DNA of 16,639 nucleotides, taken from the NCBI GenBank assembly GCA_023301665.1, contig JALZUL010000041.1:1-16639 (forward strand), read 5' to 3'. The notes under the pieces are model-generated. The model saw nothing but the letters and a program-made list of their open reading frames with translations, was not told the origin of the DNA and did not search any database. The stretch comes from Ascidiaceihabitans sp. GTDB lineage: Bacteria > Pseudomonadota > Alphaproteobacteria > Rhodobacterales > Rhodobacteraceae. Made by a program: the position numbers and the translations under genes. Below are positions 1-6,776 of the stretch, piece by piece (position 1 is the stretch's first letter; each line of letters starts with the position of its first letter).

Positions 1-292
1 TGATTTTGCCACCAGCTTCAACCAAGTCTTTGGCTTCTTTCAGGCCAAGACCTGTGATGCCGCGAACTTCTTTGATCACGTTGATTTTAGAAGCGCCAGC
101 GTTCTTAAGAACGACGTCGAATTCTGTTTGCTCTTCAGCAGCTGCGCCGCCGTCAGCAGGGCCCGCCATCATGACTGCGCCACCGGCTGCAGGCTCGATG
201 CCGTACTCGTCTTTAAGGATAGTTTTTAGTTCTTGTGCTTCAAGCAGTGTAAGACCAACGATGTCTTCTGCTAGTTTTTTAAGATCAGCCAT
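1..292 (-). CDS. rplL: Ribosomal protein L7/L12, 3' end cut by window edge
   Basis: L7/L12 forms the flexible stalk dimers of the 50S subunit that recruit and activate translation GTPases; L10 anchors them. The visible part (about 97 codons) starts MADLKKLAEDIVGL, the dimerising helical domain. An Ala/Gly-rich hinge follows, then the start of the globular domain with the family pattern FDVVLKNAGASKINVIKEVR and GLGLKEAKDLVE. The family is usually about 120-125 residues, so roughly the last 25 are outside the window. The ATG at 292 has a GGAG ribosome site six bases upstream. It lies 69 bp downstream of rplJ in the same direction with no terminator between them, so the two are almost certainly co-transcribed under the L10 leader. 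Nothing is odd in the visible part. Confidence 0.97.
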   Translation of the reverse strand, partial: MADLKKLAEDIVGLTLLEAQELKTILKDEYGIEPAAGGAVMMAGPADGGAAAEEQTEFDVVLKNAGASKINVIKEVRGITGLGLKEAKDLVEAGGKI

Positions 293-361
293 TTTTAGCT
301 CCGATACGATATTAATGTGTTCCAACGCGCAGTGTTCACTACACGCCGATATGACGTTTGC

Positions 362-877
362 TTACGCAGCCGCCTTGTCCTCAACAGTGGACAAGATGGA
401 TGCAATGTTGCTTGCAGGTGCGCCAATGGCCCCAGCGATGTTGCTTGCAGGTGCGCCCAACATGCCCGCAATAGTCGCGATGAGTTCATCACGGCTAGGC
501 ATTTTGGAAACAGCTGTAACACCAGCCCGGTCCAACGCGTTCTCACCCATTGCACCGCCAAGAATAACGAAGTTGTCGTTTTCCTTGCCGAAGTCTTCGG
601 CAACCTTGGCCGCAGCCACAGGATCCTCAGAATAGGTTAGAACGGTCATGCCCGTCAGGAACTCAGAAATGCTTTCGCATGACTTACCTTCTAGGGCGAT
701 CTTGGCGAGCCTATTTTTGGCAACACGAACAGCAGCACCTGCTTCAGACGCTTTCGCGCGAAGAGACTGCATGTCAGCAACTGTCAGACCGGCGTAGTGG
801 CTTACCACAACAACGCCAGAGCTTTCAAAGATTTGGCCGAGCTCGTCGACCAATTGTCCTTTTTGTGCTCTATCCAC
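362..877 (-). CDS. rplJ: Ribosomal protein L10 (GTG start)
   Basis: L10 anchors the L7/L12 dimers to the 23S rRNA GTPase-associated region and also represses its own operon by binding the leader mRNA. The 171-residue product has the family's N-terminal rRNA-binding domain (SGVVVVSHYAGLTVADM, then RVAKNRLAKIAL) and an Ala-rich C-terminal helix that carries the L12 docking sites. The start is GTG at 877, because a GGAG site lies seven bases upstream and the next residues (DRAQKGQLVDEL) match the family N-terminus. The C-terminal helix contains two copies of GAPASNIA spaced 11 residues apart, encoded by a 20-bp exact DNA repeat. In most bacteria rplJ follows rplA closely; here a 1.9-kb stretch with an opposite-strand gene separates them, so rplJ needs its own promoter. 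Confidence 0.97.
   Translation of the reverse strand: MDRAQKGQLVDELGQIFESSGVVVVSHYAGLTVADMQSLRAKASEAGAAVRVAKNRLAKIALEGKSCESISEFLTGMTVLTYSEDPVAAAKVAEDFGKENDNFVILGGAMGENALDRAGVTAVSKMPSRDELIATIAGMLGAPASNIAGAIGAPASNIASILSTVEDKAAA
405..457 (-). repeat. 20-bp direct repeat in rplJ, 33-bp period
   Basis: Positions 405-424 and 438-457 are identical over 20 bases and sit 33 bp apart. Both encode the same stretch of the L10 C-terminal helix (GAPASNI), giving an 11-residue period. This fits the repeated L12-dimer docking sites known on that helix. That function is inferred from position. Confidence 0.85.
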
Positions 878-1050
878 AGTTTCACTCCAATTTTGGGGAA
901 TACTCCCCGGCTCAGTTCAGCCAGAGTCTCAATAAGAAACCCTAACAGTCGGGTCCTTACGGGTCCGCCCAAGATCGCATTGAGCTGCGTGCAGCTCGTG
1001 AAATCTGGTTTTTCCCGTCTCAGGCAGGAATTATGAAGGAAACCCTCACC
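878..1050 (-). promoter_or_regulatory. L10-type mRNA leader of rplJL
   Basis: The minus-strand stretch before rplJ folds into successive hairpins. One is GAGCTGC/GCAGCTC (982-997). Another pairs GGGTTTC with GAGACTC through two wobble pairs around TTATT (924-942). A third pairs the CTC...TGGCT side with AGCCG...GAG (about 904-926), and a short GGGGA/TCCCC hairpin (895-908) lies just before the ribosome site. A direct GGACCC repeat (951-956 and 961-966) lies between the first two. In many bacteria the rplJ leader binds the L10(L12) complex and limits translation; position and structure fit that. The exact L10 kink-turn was not identified by eye, and the 5' boundary is approximate. Confidence 0.6.
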
Positions 1051-1407
1051 CACCGTCTCGGACGAATAACAAAGGTTTTTCGAATCTCGAATTACCTAAG
1101 TTGGTGCGTACTAGGCCCTTTCATACAAAATGTGAAGGGGGTTTTCCTCAGAGCATCTTAAAAATGAAGCGCAAAGCGCACCGATGTTCAGCGACCATCG
1201 GCAACAGGTCTGGTTTTTCCTAACTTTTGACAGGATTATTGGTGGCAAATAGATCGAAATTTTAGCATTGTTACGCAAACGCGAAACTCTCGAGAAACGA
1301 CACAGCAGTTCCTAGACGGGTCGGGCCAAACAGGCCCATGACAAACAATCATAGCCAGACAAACTGGCGCGCCGCCCGGCTAGACCAAAGGCAATTAGGA
1401 ATACGGC
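1051..1407. other. Divergent intergenic region, rplJ / cytidylyltransferase-LicD
   Basis: No credible gene is seen here. It must hold the rplJL promoter on the minus strand, which could not be picked out convincingly, and the plus-strand promoter listed separately. The plus-strand 5' untranslated stretch is long (about 145 nt) and contains a perfect GGGCC/GGCCC hairpin with an AAACA loop (1323-1337). Confidence 0.6.
1227..1255 (+). promoter_or_regulatory. Sigma70-type promoter of the cytidylyltransferase-LicD gene
   Basis: A perfect -35 box TTGACA (1227-1232) is followed by a 17-bp spacer and TAGATC (1250-1255), a common alphaproteobacterial -10 form. Transcription would start near 1262, leaving a leader of about 145 nt before the ATG at 1408. 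Confidence 0.65.
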
Positions 1408-2715
1408 ATGCGGGTAATCACTTATGGTACTTTTGATACATTGCACTACGGTCATATCCGGCTGTTAAAACGAGCTCATGCTCTTGGCACCCACTTAACG
1501 GTCGCGCTCTCCACCGATGCCTTTAACGAAACCAAAGGCAAGACAGCAAAATTCACTTGGGAACAGCGCAAGTCTGATCTTGAGGCCCTCAGCTACGTTG
1601 ATGAGATCATTCCAGAGGAAAATTGGGACCAAAAATTAACCGACGTCAAAGACCACAACATCGACATCTTCACCATGGGCGATGATTGGGTCGGCAAATT
1701 CGATTTCCTCAAAGAACACTGCAATGTGGTTTATCTCGAACGGACCCAAGATATCTCCAGCACCATGATCCGCAACGCATCAAAACCCTCAGATGACAGT
1801 GAAGTAAACCAAGGTAAACAAATGGACGACTCCACGAAACGCACCCATGAGATTCACAAAATCACTCTAGACGAACTTACCAACCCAACCGGTACTCTAA
1901 AAACCCGCCGCCTGTTTGACGAATTAAAAAGCCTGCAACCAGCCCCACTTACGCGCGAATGGTTGGAAGCTGCCATTCTAATCAGCATCTTTCGGGTCGC
2001 GCGCCCCATGAAAACACTCGTTTTCATTAATAAATTGCGGGCCATGGCCAAAACAAAAGACCAGAAAAAACAATTCGAAAAATTTCACGCCGATATGGCC
2101 GCGTATCTTAGCCCGATCATGATCACCAACCACGGCTACATCGAAGAGCAAAAAGCATTCGGTGCCCAGTCTCATCCAGAAATCTGGGCTGGGATTAAAA
2201 GCCATATGAAGACTCTCAAAGCCGCCGGTCACAAGGTATTCCTAAATTCAGGCACCCTACTTGGCTTGGTGCGGGACGGTAAACTGATCGATCACGACAA
2301 TGACATCGATATCGGTCTTATCCTTGATGCAAACTCCGAGGATGAAGCCGTCATCGCCTGGGATAAAGTGACCCAAGAATTGCGCGGCATGGGTATCTTG
2401 TCAGAAGAAATGTCCGAACCGCAAAACGGCATGCTGCGGCTTAAACACATCGCAGGCTACACCGTTGATGTCTTCCCCGCATGGTTTGCCGACAACAAGG
2501 TTTATGTGTTCCCGCATACCTTTGGGGAAATCGAACCAAAAGATGTCTACCCGTTTAGGACCTGCAAAATCACCGGTTTGGATCAACCGGCCAAACCGGA
2601 AAAGATGCTGGCCATCAATTACGGACCAGGCTGGGATAAAAAGGACCCGCTTTGGAAATTTGTGCGGCCTGCCGGATTTGACAGCTTTCTAAAGAAAGTC
2701 AGCCACCTGAAATAA
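1408..2715 (+). CDS. TagD-like cytidylyltransferase fused to LicD-family phosphotransferase
   Basis: A 435-residue two-domain protein. Residues 1-125 are a glycerol-3-phosphate cytidylyltransferase-type nucleotidyltransferase: GTFDTLHYGH with the HxGH motif (13-16), MGDDWVGKFDF (90-100) and RTQDISST (112-119), a variant of the family's RTxGISTT. It reads very like Bacillus TagD, which makes CDP-glycerol from CTP and glycerol-3-phosphate. After a linker (126 to about 260), residues 265-415 are a LicD/fukutin-type domain: GTLLGLVRDG (282-291), the acidic metal site DHDNDIDI (295-302), VDVFPAW (353-359) and NYGPGW (404-409). LicD enzymes move a phospho-alcohol from a CDP carrier onto a glycan. 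The inferred job is making CDP-glycerol (or a similar CDP-alditol) and passing its phospho-alditol to a cell-surface sugar. No signal peptide is seen, so it is cytoplasmic. TAGGA lies seven bases before the ATG. It stands alone, opposite to the flanking ribosomal genes. Confidence 0.88.
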   Translation: MRVITYGTFDTLHYGHIRLLKRAHALGTHLTVALSTDAFNETKGKTAKFTWEQRKSDLEALSYVDEIIPEENWDQKLTDVKDHNIDIFTMGDDWVGKFDFLKEHCNVVYLERTQDISSTMIRNASKPSDDSEVNQGKQMDDSTKRTHEIHKITLDELTNPTGTLKTRRLFDELKSLQPAPLTREWLEAAILISIFRVARPMKTLVFINKLRAMAKTKDQKKQFEKFHADMAAYLSPIMITNHGYIEEQKAFGAQSHPEIWAGIKSHMKTLKAAGHKVFLNSGTLLGLVRDGKLIDHDNDIDIGLILDANSEDEAVIAWDKVTQELRGMGILSEEMSEPQNGMLRLKHIAGYTVDVFPAWFADNKVYVFPHTFGEIEPKDVYPFRTCKITGLDQPAKPEKMLAINYGPGWDKKDPLWKFVRPAGFDSFLKKVSHLK

Positions 2716-2745
2716 CAATCTACCCGCAACCATCAGACAATACGA

Positions 2746-2782
2746 AAAAGGCGGACCAAATGGCCCGCCTTTTCTATTTTTA
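2746..2782. terminator. Bidirectional terminator between the LicD fusion gene and rplA
   Basis: A nine-pair stem AAAAGGCGG / CCGCCTTTT (2746-2754 with 2765-2773) has a ten-base loop. It is followed by a T-rich tail on the plus strand and by TTTTT on the minus strand. It lies between the stop codons of two convergent genes and can serve both. Confidence 0.9.
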
Positions 2783-2796
2783 CATGAACGCCTTGC

Positions 2797-3495
2797 TTAT
2801 TCAGCAACAGCGCTTTCAACATCGATCGTGATGCTTGGGCCCATTGTAGAGCTCAATACGATCTTTTTCATGTATGCGCCTTTGGCACCTGTTGGGCGTG
2901 CTTTCGCAACCGCTTCACAGAACGAACGAACGTTTTCAACAAGCTTGGCTTCATCAAATGATGCTTTGCCAACACCAGCGTGAACAACACCAGCTTTTTC
3001 AGCTTTGAACTGAACTTCGCCGCCTTTGGCCGCTTTAACCGCGTCAGCCACGTCCATTGTCACTGTACCAACTTTTGGGTTTGGCATCAGGTTACGTGGA
3101 CCCAAAACTTTACCCAAACGGCCAACAACTGGCATCATGTCTGGTGTCGCGATGCAGCGATCAAATTCGATTTTGCCGGACTGTACGATTTCCATCAAGT
3201 CTTCGGCACCAACGATGTCCGCGCCTGCAGCTGTTGCTTCATCGGCTTTTGGGCCACGAGCAAATACAGCAACACGCATTGTTTTGCCTGTACCGTTTGG
3301 CAGGCCAACAACACCACGAACCATTTGGTCAGCGTGACGTGGATCAACACCAAGGTTCATCGCGATTTCGATTGTCTCATCGAATTTGGAGGTTGCGTTG
3401 GCTTTTACCAATGCTACCGCATCTTCAACTGTGAGGTTTGCTTTACCAGCAAATGCTGCGCGGGCCGCTGTTGTGCGTTTTCCGAGTTTTGCCAT
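2797..3495 (-). CDS. rplA: Ribosomal protein L1
   Basis: L1 forms the mobile L1 stalk of the 50S subunit that handles deacylated tRNA at the E site. It also represses the rplK-rplA mRNA. The 232-residue product has the family opening MAKLGKRTTAARAAF, the core GLPNGTGKTMRVAVFARG, and the hallmark segment MMPVVGRLGKVLGPRNLMPNPKVGTV. The ATG at 3495 is chosen over an in-frame start five codons upstream because it matches the family N-terminus and a GAGG site sits nine bases before it, inside the end of rplK. Only one base separates the rplK stop from this start, so the two are translationally coupled. A terminator follows directly, so transcription does not simply continue into rplJ. Confidence 0.97.
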   Translation of the reverse strand: MAKLGKRTTAARAAFAGKANLTVEDAVALVKANATSKFDETIEIAMNLGVDPRHADQMVRGVVGLPNGTGKTMRVAVFARGPKADEATAAGADIVGAEDLMEIVQSGKIEFDRCIATPDMMPVVGRLGKVLGPRNLMPNPKVGTVTMDVADAVKAAKGGEVQFKAEKAGVVHAGVGKASFDEAKLVENVRSFCEAVAKARPTGAKGAYMKKIVLSSTMGPSITIDVESAVAE

Positions 3496-3496
3496 C

Positions 3497-3922
3497 TTAC
3501 TTAACCTCAATGCCCATAGAACGGGCAGAGCCCAGAATGATCTGCATCGCCGCTTCGATATCGTTGGCGTTCAGGTCTTTCATTTTCGCTTCTGCGATTT
3601 CGCGAACCTGAGCAACAGTAACGTGGCCAACAACGTCGCGTGACGGGTTGGTTGCGCCGGATTTTACTTTGGCTGCTTTCTTCAGGAAGTAGGACGCAGG
3701 TGGCGTCTTAATGTCCATCGTGAAAGATTTATCTTGGTAGTAGGTGATCACTGTCGGGCAAGGTGCACCTGGCTCAAGGTCAGCTGTTTTTGCGTTAAAC
3801 GCTTTACAGAATTCCATGATGTTGATGCCACGTTGACCGAGTGCCGGACCTACGGGTGGGGATGGGTTTGCCTTGCCAGCTGCAACTTGCAACTTCATGG
3901 TCCCTGCTAATTTCTTGGCCAT
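3497..3922 (-). CDS. rplK: Ribosomal protein L11
   Basis: L11 binds the GTPase-associated region of 23S rRNA beside L10 and the L7/L12 stalk. The 141-residue product is full length. It has the proline-rich N-terminal domain (KANPSPPVGPALGQRGINIMEFCKAFN), the linker TPPASYFLKKAA and the C-terminal rRNA-binding domain ending IILGSARSMGIEVK. The start ATG at 3922 has an AAGGA site about eight bases upstream. It is the first gene of the rplK-rplA pair. A strong terminator upstream (4132-4164) cuts it off from the OmpA-like gene, so its promoter must lie in 3966-4131. Two weak candidates with TTGA -35 boxes and 17-bp spacers exist near 4045-4075. Confidence 0.98.
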   Translation of the reverse strand: MAKKLAGTMKLQVAAGKANPSPPVGPALGQRGINIMEFCKAFNAKTADLEPGAPCPTVITYYQDKSFTMDIKTPPASYFLKKAAKVKSGATNPSRDVVGHVTVAQVREIAEAKMKDLNANDIEAAMQIILGSARSMGIEVK

Positions 3923-3943
3923 GAGCCATTTCCTTTCTCAACT

Positions 3944-3965
3944 CCGACAAACCGCGGTCTGTCGG
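3944..3965 (-). promoter_or_regulatory. Near-perfect inverted repeat in the rplK leader
   Basis: CCGACA and TGTCGG flank an ACCGCGGT palindrome with one mismatched pair on the way, giving a 22-base hairpin about 20 nt before the rplK start. The rplK-rplA mRNA is known to be repressed by L1 in enterobacteria. Whether this hairpin is that site cannot be told by eye. A second small hairpin, CCGCA/TGCGG, lies at 4023-4036. Confidence 0.45.
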
Positions 3966-4131
3966 ATTAATGTGATGTGGTTTGGGTCGAACGACGCGTC
4001 GCTGTTACCTCCCACAGGGGTGCCGCACAGATGCGGACTAGCGCGCGATACACCGTACCTCAACATTATTCAAGAGAGAGTCTTTAAACCTGCGGGAATA
4101 CCGCAAAAACGGATAGGCCCAGCCAGTTTCG

Positions 4132-4164
4132 AAAATAAAAATGGAGCGCCGAAGCACTCCATTT
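4132..4164 (-). terminator. Rho-independent terminator with UUCG loop after the OmpA-like gene
   Basis: On the minus strand an 11-pair stem (one G-T pair) reads AAATGGAGTGC, closes on a TTCG tetraloop and is followed by a run rich in T. It lies 32 bp past the stop of the OmpA-like gene and isolates rplK from upstream transcription. Confidence 0.92.
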
Positions 4165-4196
4165 CTTGTCTTGTTTAGGTTACTGCCCGACAGGTC

Positions 4197-5387
4197 CTAA
4201 ACTGGATCGATAATTACATCAAAATCGACTCTGCTGTTACTTAGCTCTGGTTGACCTACGACACTCACTGATCGGGATGGCGCACCCATAATAATCTGCT
4301 CAGAAGGAATGCCTTGACCAACAATTGCAGTCATCACAGCTTTTGCTCGCAAGATACCTGTGTGTACATCCTCGTCTGCCCACTCTTCATTCGAGTGCTG
4401 TCCGATCACACGTAGTCTGGCCTGAGGGCAAGCTGCGGCTTGCTTCGCAAGATCGAGAACTTTGTTCAGGTCTTCAGCGCGAGCTGAGACGGAGCGAGCT
4501 GTATAAAACAGCTTCGTGCTTTGGACGGCCACTTGCAGTGTCGCTACGCAGCTTGGTACGAAACGGACAGGCGCATTTGTGTTAAATGCTGTATTCGTTT
4601 CGAGATCCACCACCGAAAATTCAACACGGCGATCATAATAAGCACGTGAGTTAGGACCAACAACAGTTGATGGCCGACGATCACCGAACCCTTGGGGAAC
4701 AAAGGAAGAGGTATCAACGCCGGACGCGCTGATGCGTTGAATGATCAGCTCAGCACGTTGCTGGCTTAGGCGCAAATTCACCGAAGGGTCACCCGACGGA
4801 TCGGAGTGCCCTGTCACTAAAATTCCAACACCCTCGCAGCCTTCCGCTACAGTCCCGATCAGGCGAGCTTGCTCGAGGCCCGCTTCTTCGGCAGTCAAAC
4901 CACCGCTCGGGAAATACACATATGCTCGTGCAGTCAACGCTTGCAAATCATCTTTGCAGGAGTTTGCCGCTTGCAAGCTGGCTTGGGCATCACGGAAAAA
5001 GGCCGCTGGATTTTCTTCGAAGGAAACAACCTGGGTCGGCGCTTGTTGTGGCTGAGCAACTTGTGGCACTGCAATGGGTACTTGCGCGACCAGCGGTCTA
5101 TCCGAAACGGCAGGCTGCGCTTGAGCAGGTACCGTTGGCGATAGATCCGCACCAATGCCAGAATCGGTACGTGTCACCAATTGATCCTGACCTGTTCCTG
5201 CTTGCAAAGCGTTAACAGACGTTGATGCCTCACGCGCGACTTGCACCGGAGCCAGCACTTCATTGGTTGCGCTGGCAGGCGCGACCTCAGGCTGAGAACC
5301 ACGGTCGAAATATCCAGATGCTGCGAATACGATTGCAACAGTTGGAACAATCCAAGGTAAGTTTTCCTTGACGAACTTCAATGCCAT
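4197..5387 (-). CDS. Membrane-anchored protein with two OmpA-like domains
   Basis: A 396-residue envelope protein. Residues 10-25 (LPWIVPTVAIVFAASG) form a single N-terminal membrane segment without a clear cleavage site. A long Pro/Ala/Gln/Val-rich stretch follows (about 30-125). Residues 150-260 are a peptidoglycan-binding OmpA C-terminal domain: YVYFPSG, VTGHSDPSG (191-199), LSQQRA and GFGDRRP, ending YYDRRVEF. Residues 285-392 look like a second, weaker copy: LRVIGQHSNEE (325-335) in place of GHTD, then LRAKAV and NSRVDFDV. It probably tethers the inner membrane or periplasm to peptidoglycan; the exact role is unknown. It sits between nusG and rplK in the same direction but with terminators on both sides, so it is its own unit. 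The N-terminal anchor rules out a classical OmpA barrel porin. Confidence 0.85.
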   Translation of the reverse strand: MALKFVKENLPWIVPTVAIVFAASGYFDRGSQPEVAPASATNEVLAPVQVAREASTSVNALQAGTGQDQLVTRTDSGIGADLSPTVPAQAQPAVSDRPLVAQVPIAVPQVAQPQQAPTQVVSFEENPAAFFRDAQASLQAANSCKDDLQALTARAYVYFPSGGLTAEEAGLEQARLIGTVAEGCEGVGILVTGHSDPSGDPSVNLRLSQQRAELIIQRISASGVDTSSFVPQGFGDRRPSTVVGPNSRAYYDRRVEFSVVDLETNTAFNTNAPVRFVPSCVATLQVAVQSTKLFYTARSVSARAEDLNKVLDLAKQAAACPQARLRVIGQHSNEEWADEDVHTGILRAKAVMTAIVGQGIPSEQIIMGAPSRSVSVVGQPELSNSRVDFDVIIDPV

Positions 5388-5650
5388 CGTTTTATCCCCC
5401 TAAAACGGCCCGACTTTTTATACACAACACCTATATATCGTGTTGAATTACCCTAACTGACGCATATTTAGGCACCTCGTCAACATGCTCATTTGACTCT
5501 TGATGCTATTTAGAGTCCGGCACAGAATCAGCGTATCAATCCAGCCCTTCGTAAGGCACTGGAAAGACTCATTTCCTTTAGAATCAAAAAGCTACCCACC
5601 TCTGATGAAGCACGTGAAATTTTTTTTGAAAAATTCTTAAAAATTGCTTC
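5388..5650 (-). promoter_or_regulatory. Upstream region of the OmpA-like gene
   Basis: No gene is seen in the roughly 350 bp between the OmpA-like gene and nusG. On the minus strand a TATAAA box (5417-5422) lies 30 bp before the start codon, and an AACAC/GTGTT inverted repeat (5426-5444) lies just upstream of it and could be an operator. A TTGACG sequence (5478-5483) could be a -35 box for another start, but no good -10 is correctly spaced. The part at 5610-5660 is very A/T-rich. Confidence 0.4.
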
Positions 5651-5684
5651 AAACACAAAAAAACACGCCCCAAAGGCGTGTTTT
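5651..5684 (-). terminator. Rho-independent terminator after nusG
   Basis: Read on the minus strand, AAAACACGCC pairs with GGCGTGTTTT around a five- to six-base loop and runs into TTTTTTT. It lies about 55 bp after the nusG stop and separates nusG from the OmpA-like gene. Confidence 0.9.
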
Positions 5685-5737
5685 CTTTAATCTACGTCAA
5701 CTGGTAATCACTGTCGGCAACTTACCGCCTCTAGCAA

Positions 5738-6271
5738 TTAGATCTGCTTGCTGACCTGCGTGAATTCCAACTCAACCGGTGTTTCACGGCCAAAGATAGA
5801 CACCGTAACCTTGAGGCGCTGGTTTTCCTCATCCACTTCCTCGACCATACCATCGAAATCTTCGAATGGACCGTCAGTAACTTTGACTTTTTCACCGGAT
5901 TCAAAGTGAATAAGCGTACGTGGCGCTTCTTCGCCCTCTTGAACACGGTTTAGAATTGCGTTCACTTCGGCATCACGCATCGGCATTGGGCGACCTTGCG
6001 GGCCCAAGAAACCTGTGACGCGGTTAATCGAATTGATCAAGTGATAGCCGCGGTCTGACATTTCCATGTGGACCAGAACGTATCCAGGCATAAAGCGACG
6101 CTCGGAGGTAACTTTTTTACCACGACGCACCTCAATAACTTCTTCCGTAGGAACCAGCACTTCGTCAATTTCTGACTCAAGCTCATGCTCTGCTGCAGAC
6201 GTACGGATCTGTTCTGCAATCTTCTTTTCGAAGTTCGAAAGAACGCTAACCGAATACCAACGCTTCGCCAT
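5738..6271 (-). CDS. nusG: Transcription termination/antitermination protein NusG
   Basis: NusG binds RNA polymerase, suppresses pausing, and links it to Rho or to the ribosome through S10. The 177-residue product has the NGN domain (MAKRWYSVSVLSNFEKKIAEQI at the start, then RRFMPGYVLVHMEM and RVTGFLGPQGRPMPM) and a C-terminal KOW domain beginning GEKVKVTDGPFEDFDGMVEEVD and ending in the family pattern SIFGRETPVELEFTQV. Length and order are normal. An AAGGA site lies about ten bases before the ATG at 6271. secE lies 235 bp upstream in the same direction with no convincing terminator in the gap, so the two are probably co-transcribed. The gene is followed by its own terminator rather than by rplK. 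Confidence 0.98.
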   Translation of the reverse strand: MAKRWYSVSVLSNFEKKIAEQIRTSAAEHELESEIDEVLVPTEEVIEVRRGKKVTSERRFMPGYVLVHMEMSDRGYHLINSINRVTGFLGPQGRPMPMRDAEVNAILNRVQEGEEAPRTLIHFESGEKVKVTDGPFEDFDGMVEEVDEENQRLKVTVSIFGRETPVELEFTQVSKQI

Positions 6272-6506
6272 TTGCTCGCCTGTCCTTATCTAGGGGTGTG
6301 GATCATTTCCGATCGCACCGAAACATTCAATTTGATCAAGCCTGCGGCTCGAAATCAGCATACCAAAATCAATTACGCTCGTCGAATCTTTGAGCGCAAT
6401 CATATTGGGTTGAAACGCCGTTTACGCCGCAAGACAATCTATTTCAAGGGGATGTACGCAAGTTCACTAAACCAAATGTAAGATCTGGTTTGAAGCCCCG
6501 CTCAGC

Positions 6507-6704
6507 TTAACCAAAGAAATCAAGTACGCCACGCAAGCCGCCGCGGATCAAGATATCTACCGTGGCAAAGAAAATCGCTGTCAACGCAGCCATAATAAAC
6601 ACCATAATCGTGGTCAAAACCACCTCGCGGCGCGTTGGCCAAACAACTTTTGAAACTTCAGATCGTACTTGCTGAATGAACTGAAGTGGGTTGGTCGTCG
6701 CCAT
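6507..6704 (-). CDS. secE: Preprotein translocase subunit SecE
   Basis: SecE clamps the SecY channel in the inner membrane. The short 65-residue form here is typical of alphaproteobacteria: the amphipathic helix and hinge NPLQFIQQVRSEVSKVVWPTRREV, including the conserved VxWPTR motif, followed by one membrane helix (about residues 30-52). The ATG at 6704 is chosen because AAGGA lies eight bases upstream and the remaining N-terminus fits the family; an in-frame start 20 codons earlier has no such support. It lies 72 bp after the stop of the membrane protein gene of unknown function and 235 bp before nusG. Confidence 0.95.
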   Translation of the reverse strand: MATTNPLQFIQQVRSEVSKVVWPTRREVVLTTIMVFIMAALTAIFFATVDILIRGGLRGVLDFFG

Positions 6705-6776
6705 GATGCTTTTCCTTGGGCCTGTGTTACCGAGCCATTTAACCGCCTGCCATGGCGATTTCAAGGCCGCATGTCA

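Noticed and set aside
6..635. Long plus-strand open frame opposite rplL and rplJ
   Set aside because: It is the antisense shadow of two certain ribosomal protein genes and has a Ser/Ala-rich artefact composition.
951..966. GGACCC direct repeat as a regulatory operator
   Set aside because: Only six bases long and within a structured leader; probably part of the mRNA fold.
2980..3504. 174-codon plus-strand open frame opposite rplA
   Set aside because: Phe/Cys/His-rich composition typical of the complement of an r-protein gene; rplA on the minus strand is certain.
3496..3510. Start of rplA five codons upstream
   Set aside because: It would overlap rplK, and the family N-terminus MAKLGKR begins at 3495 with its own ribosome site.
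6705..6764. Start of secE 20 codons upstream
   Set aside because: The ATG at 6704 has a well-placed AAGGA and gives the normal short SecE; the extension has neither.
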